A stretch of DNA of 43,760 nt from IMG/VR virus record IMGVR_UViG_3300028857_000012, positions 1-43,760 of that record; one strand, given 5' to 3'. Made by a program: the position numbers and the translations under genes. The notes beneath the pieces were generated by a model. That model was given only the letters and a program-made list of their open reading frames with translations. It searched no databases and had not been told where the DNA came from. This stretch comes from a virus. Positions 39,803-43,760 of this stretch are shown in pieces. Position 1 is the stretch's first letter; every line of letters begins with the position of its first letter.

Positions 39803-40117
39803 ATGACAAAAGCAATTCGTTACAAAGGTGTCCCCGCAACGAGACGGAAGCACCAGTCCGAGCACAAGCATGAGGTTGTTCTCCACGCGGATCACAGTAT
39901 GTCCAACGTGGCACACCCGGAAGTCATGCCAAACAGAATACGCTCAATGCGTGGCAGGCGCTGTTTACAGCAGGACGAGCTAGCCAAGCTGTGCGGAGTC
40001 AGCAGAGTAACCGTATCTTACTGGGAAACCTGTAAGAAATCACCTAGCGACAAACACAAAAAGGTATTGTGCGCCGTATTAGGATGTGATATCAACGACC
40101 TATTCGACTGGAGGTAG
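39803..40117 (+). CDS. XRE-family HTH transcriptional regulator, 104 aa
   Basis: A basic N-terminal arm of about 40 residues (RYKGVPATRRKHQSEHKHEVV) is followed by a standard Cro/C1-type HTH: NRIRSMRGRRCLQQDELAKLCGVSRVTVSYWETCKKSPSDKHKKVLCAVLGCDINDLF. ACAGGAGG precedes the start. It is followed after five bases by the primase gene, so it may control entry into replication from its own promoter (39735). The target site is not known. Confidence 0.88.
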   Translation: MTKAIRYKGVPATRRKHQSEHKHEVVLHADHSMSNVAHPEVMPNRIRSMRGRRCLQQDELAKLCGVSRVTVSYWETCKKSPSDKHKKVLCAVLGCDINDLFDWR

Positions 40118-40122
40118 AGTGA

Positions 40123-42885
40123 ATGCGTGTAACAGACATATCGCTCACCGACGTAGTCAAGCGCTATCTAAAGGTAGATGCCTGCGAGCGAGAAGGTAAT
40201 TCAAACAGGTATAAGACAGCATGTCCGTTCCACAAAGATCACTCGCCATCCATGTTGCTTTATGACAAGACAGACAAAGGACTTGGATGGGACTACCACT
40301 GCTACGTATGCGGGGCACACGGAACCGCGCCTACGATGCTTGCAGGACTTCATATCGTAGAGACAGAAGAGGACGCCGTCAAGTTACTGCGCCACGACTA
40401 CAACATGGAACTGCCGGATGCAGTGGATCTACAAACACTGTGCGAACTCAAGGGGCTTGATATGGAGTTTGCGGAGAAGAACGGATGGAAGACCGTCGAG
40501 CGCGGTGTCGAGATTCCGTTCTTTGATATTCGGGGCAATGAGTACCGATCCAAGATTCGTGTGAAGTACGAGGGGAAAGACAAGTACATCTACTCCGCGG
40601 CGCACGACTCTGTCAACACCAACAATATTCCCTATGGGCTTCATTGGCTCGACGCCTATGATGACGATGTTCTTTATCTGACCGAGGGAGAGACCGACTG
40701 CATGACACTGCGTCAGGCAGGGTATCCCGCTATCGGCATCATGGGTGCTAATGGGTACGACACCTCCTACGCTACCTATTTCAGCAGGTTTGCCTCTATT
40801 GTCCTCGTCCGTGATAACGACGAGGCCGGGTGGAAGTTGCTCACCGACTTGGCGGAGGACTTCAATGACAAACTGTATATGACCGTGCTCCCAAACGGTG
40901 TCAAGGATATCAACAACTACCACGTGTTCCGGTGCAACTCCGACCCCGTAATCTTGCGCACTATGTTCGACAATATGCCAATACTCCCCGCGACCCCCGA
41001 CACTTTTGTAGCTTCTGTCGTAGCTAAGACTGTAGAGCCCACCGATACGTCCTGCTGGACGATGGTGAAGCGATACAAGAAGTCCACCGCTGAGTTACTG
41101 CAATACAAGGACACATTCTCCAATGCCACCAAGGTGAGCAAGACCGTTGTTACCGCCTGCATCAAGGCCGCAACTGCGTCCACCGAGTCTCCTGATTTAG
41201 TTGAGCATACTCTGATCGTCGATGGCAACGCCTACTTCAAGCGCGTTATGCGCAATGGCTCACTGGTACAGGAGCGAATCACCAACTTCATCGTCGAGCC
41301 GCAGTACGATATCAATACCGACGGCGAGATCATCAGGGTGTGCAATCTTGAGAACACCTACGGCAAGACGGTTTCCGGAGTTCACTTCGACGCCGAGACG
41401 CTGTCAGCCCCTTCCAAGTTCAACTGCAAGTGCATGAGCGTTGGAGACTTTATCTTCTCCGGCACAATCGAGGACTTGTTCCAACTCTGCTCGCAGATCT
41501 TCTCCACCCCCAAGCGAGTCGTGCATTCCCCCCGCCGTATTGGACTTCTCGACGATGGTTCCTGGCTGTTCGGCAATTGCGGGATTACACCCGATGGTAC
41601 GGTCGTTCCCGTTGAGGATGGCCTCGTCATTCTCGGCGATACTTCCTACGCGCCACGCTCTATTTCCATCGATGTTGATGGTGGTGACACTGTATCCGCA
41701 GACCTGCCTACTTTCAACCTTTCGGCAACGCTATCCCGCGATGAGCTGGCTACGATCGCCCGTGATTTCCGCGGCACGTTCGGAACCCTAGGTGCTTGGC
41801 AGGCTCTCGGATGGGTAGTTGCAGGGTGGTTCTCCACCGACATCTTCACCAAGTATGGCTATTTCCCGTACCTGTTCGTCAACGGCAAGCGCGCATCAGG
41901 CAAGTCCGTTATGTGCACCATGCTGTCCACCGCTTTCGGATACACCGCTTCCCAGTCCGGCATGTCCATCGAAAACCCCACCAACGTCGGGATACTGCGC
42001 TACCTTGGGTATCGCTCCTCGATGCCGCAGTGGTACGATGACTACAGAAACGATGTCAAGCGCATCCAAATGAAGGATGGCCTGCTACTCGATGTGTACA
42101 ATCGCCATGGTGCAGTCAAGGGGACTCGCGACGGCGGTACGGTTCGGCAGGAGAAGATCAATGGCTTCCTGCTTCTGTCCGGCGAGGACACTCCGCAGAA
42201 CAACGCTTTGCTTACCCGTTGCGTGGTTGTACAGCTTTCGGCCTACGAGCGCAACGCCCTCCTCTACAAGGATGCGCAGGAGGGTATGGCCAAGCTATCC
42301 GTGCAGGGTCTCCGCTGGGCGGCGTCACAGGACAAGGATGGACTGCTTTCCAGCATCGATACCGCTATTCGTGAGGTCTATGCGTCCTGCGGAGACGACA
42401 GGTATGCCGGTAACAATGGTATCTTCCTCGGCGCGTTCCGGTGGGCATTCAAGGGTATCCTGTCCGACAAGGAACTCGCTGAGCTTACCGACCACATCAA
42501 GATGTACTCCACCAAGATTACCAACGAGCAGAACGCCGAGCATCCGCTTGCTATGTTTTTCAACGATTTCCCCGACATGGCTCGCAAGGGGCTTATCAGC
42601 AGGAATGTGGATTTCAAGTTCTTACCAACGCCCGACCGTATCGCGTTCCGACTTGCCTCGTGCCACAAGGCATGGGAGGATTACCACAACAGGGTGGCAC
42701 CGATCGGCAAGAAGTCGTACCGCGGCTACCTAGAGAAAGAGCGGTTCTTCATTGAGGAGCAGAAGCAACTCTACGACGGGTTGGGGCGGCAACGAAGCTC
42801 GATAATCAATGTTGATATGATGCAGGCAGAGTTTCCTGACTTCTGTGCCTACGTAGATGAACTAAAAGAGAAACCTGATTTCTAA
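40123..42885 (+). CDS. DNA primase-helicase fusion (CHC2, TOPRIM, DUF927-like ATPase), 920 aa
   Basis: Zinc finger C34-x2-H37 and C60-x2-C63 (CPFHKDHS...CYVCG); TOPRIM motifs LYLTEGETD (about 184-192) and VLVRDNDEAG (about 226-235); C-terminal ATPase with Walker A NGKRASGKS (about 587-595) and DUF927-like surroundings (YLGYRSSMPQWYDDYRND). It should synthesise primers and unwind DNA at the fork. From about 40600 on, codons end more often in C than in the early genes, suggesting a different origin. A terminator follows and then the iteron region, so the gene lies beside the likely origin. Confidence 0.92.
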   Translation: MRVTDISLTDVVKRYLKVDACEREGNSNRYKTACPFHKDHSPSMLLYDKTDKGLGWDYHCYVCGAHGTAPTMLAGLHIVETEEDAVKLLRHDYNMELPDAVDLQTLCELKGLDMEFAEKNGWKTVERGVEIPFFDIRGNEYRSKIRVKYEGKDKYIYSAAHDSVNTNNIPYGLHWLDAYDDDVLYLTEGETDCMTLRQAGYPAIGIMGANGYDTSYATYFSRFASIVLVRDNDEAGWKLLTDLAEDFNDKLYMTVLPNGVKDINNYHVFRCNSDPVILRTMFDNMPILPATPDTFVASVVAKTVEPTDTSCWTMVKRYKKSTAELLQYKDTFSNATKVSKTVVTACIKAATASTESPDLVEHTLIVDGNAYFKRVMRNGSLVQERITNFIVEPQYDINTDGEIIRVCNLENTYGKTVSGVHFDAETLSAPSKFNCKCMSVGDFIFSGTIEDLFQLCSQIFSTPKRVVHSPRRIGLLDDGSWLFGNCGITPDGTVVPVEDGLVILGDTSYAPRSISIDVDGGDTVSADLPTFNLSATLSRDELATIARDFRGTFGTLGAWQALGWVVAGWFSTDIFTKYGYFPYLFVNGKRASGKSVMCTMLSTAFGYTASQSGMSIENPTNVGILRYLGYRSSMPQWYDDYRNDVKRIQMKDGLLLDVYNRHGAVKGTRDGGTVRQEKINGFLLLSGEDTPQNNALLTRCVVVQLSAYERNALLYKDAQEGMAKLSVQGLRWAASQDKDGLLSSIDTAIREVYASCGDDRYAGNNGIFLGAFRWAFKGILSDKELAELTDHIKMYSTKITNEQNAEHPLAMFFNDFPDMARKGLISRNVDFKFLPTPDRIAFRLASCHKAWEDYHNRVAPIGKKSYRGYLEKERFFIEEQKQLYDGLGRQRSSIINVDMMQAEFPDFCAYVDELKEKPDF

Positions 42886-42904
42886 AATGCCGTATCACGG
42901 CGAC

Positions 42905-42936
42905 GCAGGGGCAGAAATGCTCCTGCTTTTTATTTT
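42905..42936 (+). terminator. Rho-independent terminator after the primase gene
   Basis: GCAGGGGCA (42905-42913) pairs with TGCTCCTGC (42918-42926, one G-T) across GAAA and is followed by TTTTTATTTTT. It separates the primase operon from the origin region. Confidence 0.92.
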
Positions 42937-42942
42937 TAAAAA

Positions 42943-43525
42943 GTTTTTGTTCCACTGTCTCCTAAATATTTACAAAAACGGCCATATTTCTTCCATATTT
43001 TTGAATAATTTTCCAATTGGGCTTAAAAAACAGGAGTAGTGGAACAGAAATATAGGCGTTTTGGACCAATTTTAGGCGTTTTTGTTCCACTTTTCGGTGT
43101 TTCTGTCCCACAATTGTAAATATTTTACACACACTTTGAGGCTATTGCTTGTCTGTAGGGTTTTTTCCAGTTGGTGGAACAAAAACTTTTGAAAACACAT
43201 ATAACACATTAGAAAAAAAAATAATTCAAATCGTCGATGCTGAAAAAATTGTTTTTCTCACGGGTGAGGTATGTTTCAGGAATATTTCTGTTCCACTTAT
43301 ATATATAGTATAGTTAAACATTATATATATAGGAGCACCAACTGATACCGGATTTGTCAACTTGGAAATGATTTACAGATTGGGAACAAAAACAGCTAAA
43401 AGTGGAACAAAAACAGCCCTAAATGGAACAAAAACACTTTAAAATGGTACAAAACTGCATTTGAAAGTTTACATTTACCCTGATTTTGATACAAAACACC
43501 CTGTTTTTAGAAAACTTGTCCCACT
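42943..43525. other. Putative origin of replication: iterons in AT-rich DNA
   Basis: No gene is visible in this stretch or on to 43610. The motif AGTGGAACAAAAAC occurs about 11 times in both orientations: + at 43038, 43173, 43382, 43401, 43422, 43443 and 43487 (the last two degenerate); - at 42943, 43078, 43099, 43284 and 43513. GG(A/T)AC cores at 43383, 43404, 43425 and 43446 are spaced exactly 21 bp, with a degenerate GATAC at 43488 (2 x 21). A very AT-rich tract (43296-43332) lies between the groups and could be an unwinding element. The adjacent primase gene supports an origin. Confidence 0.7.
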
Positions 43526-43610
43526 ATTATTTACCAATTATGGTGTAGATTCACTGTAAGAATCTCCCTATGTTTATTCATGGCATGTATAAACGATTAA
43601 CCGTTAGTTA

Positions 43611-43760
43611 CTTGGACTTCATATATATCAAACATCGCAACATGGGCAGTACACACACGGCACCGCGCGCCCAAAACACCCCTCCCCCGCCTTGCGTTTT
43701 CCCTGCGACACGGCGGCACTATCCAAAAAAACAATGCCAGTTACCCATAAAAAAAGTGAG
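43611..43760. repeat. 150-bp terminal direct repeat, right copy
   Basis: Repeat of bases 1-150 with one mismatch (c at 43737 versus a at 127). Just before it lies a small hairpin (AGATTC/GAATCT, 43547-43565). If the genome is circular, this copy and the left one are the same locus and only one should be counted. Confidence 0.9.

Noticed and set aside
41441-42733. Alternative + strand frames of 116 and 218 codons inside the primase gene
   Set aside because: The primase frame carries conserved motifs throughout; the others are composition-driven shadows.
1-43760. Lysogeny module
   Set aside because: No integrase, excisionase or clear attachment site; an XRE regulator alone is not enough to call the phage temperate.

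Overview
The window looks like one complete tailed-phage genome. Bases 1-150 recur at 43611-43760 with a single mismatch (127 versus 43737), so the contig probably closes into a circle of about 43.61 kb, or it carries a short terminal repeat. The virion genes (gp10-like tail hub, adaptor, P22-type portal, DUF5309-like capsid, no tail tube or tape measure) point to a short-tailed podovirus. Strong AGGAGG ribosome binding sites, ATG/GTG/TTG starts, an XhlA-like lysis protein and an M15 peptidase suggest a Bacillota host; this is inference. I see no integrase and no phage RNA polymerase.

Layout. (1) 316-19210, rightward: early and replication region. It starts with an unknown 334-aa protein, then many very small, tightly overlapping genes (1694-5394), then a ubiquitin-like conjugation cluster (5485-8986), more small genes (8997-10300), and after a consensus promoter at 10341 a replication operon: SNF2-type helicase, winged-helix-like protein, VRR-NUC nuclease, zinc-finger protein, glycosyltransferase-like protein, an SSB-like protein, family A DNA polymerase and a membrane-anchored 3D-domain protein. 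(2) 19301-39285, leftward: virion and lysis operon (terminase subunits, portal, scaffold, capsid, adaptor, tail hub, large mosaic tail fibre, endolysin, two lysis membrane proteins, two large putative internal or ejection proteins). It converges with the early region on a bidirectional terminator at 19222-19256. (3) 39396-42885, rightward: ribbon-helix-helix-like regulator, XRE regulator and a 920-aa primase/helicase. Divergent promoters at 39308-39371 share an inverted operator. (4) 42943-43525: AT-rich non-coding region with iterons, partly phased at exactly 21 bp; a likely replication origin.

The most notable system is the cluster at 5485-8986. It encodes a 69-aa ubiquitin-like protein, a 474-aa protein with an E2-like HPH...C core fused to a RING/FYVE-like cysteine cluster, a JAB/JAMM protease with a complete E-HxH-S-D motif, and a ThiF/E1-like activating enzyme. 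That is an apparent E1-E2(-E3)-Ubl-deconjugase set in one phage operon. Around it, 13 small proteins of unrelated body sequence (many Cys-rich, others SH3-like) begin with the same M-I-x-I-x-(K/R) leader. A structured RNA and an AUG-stop minigene lie just before the E2 gene.
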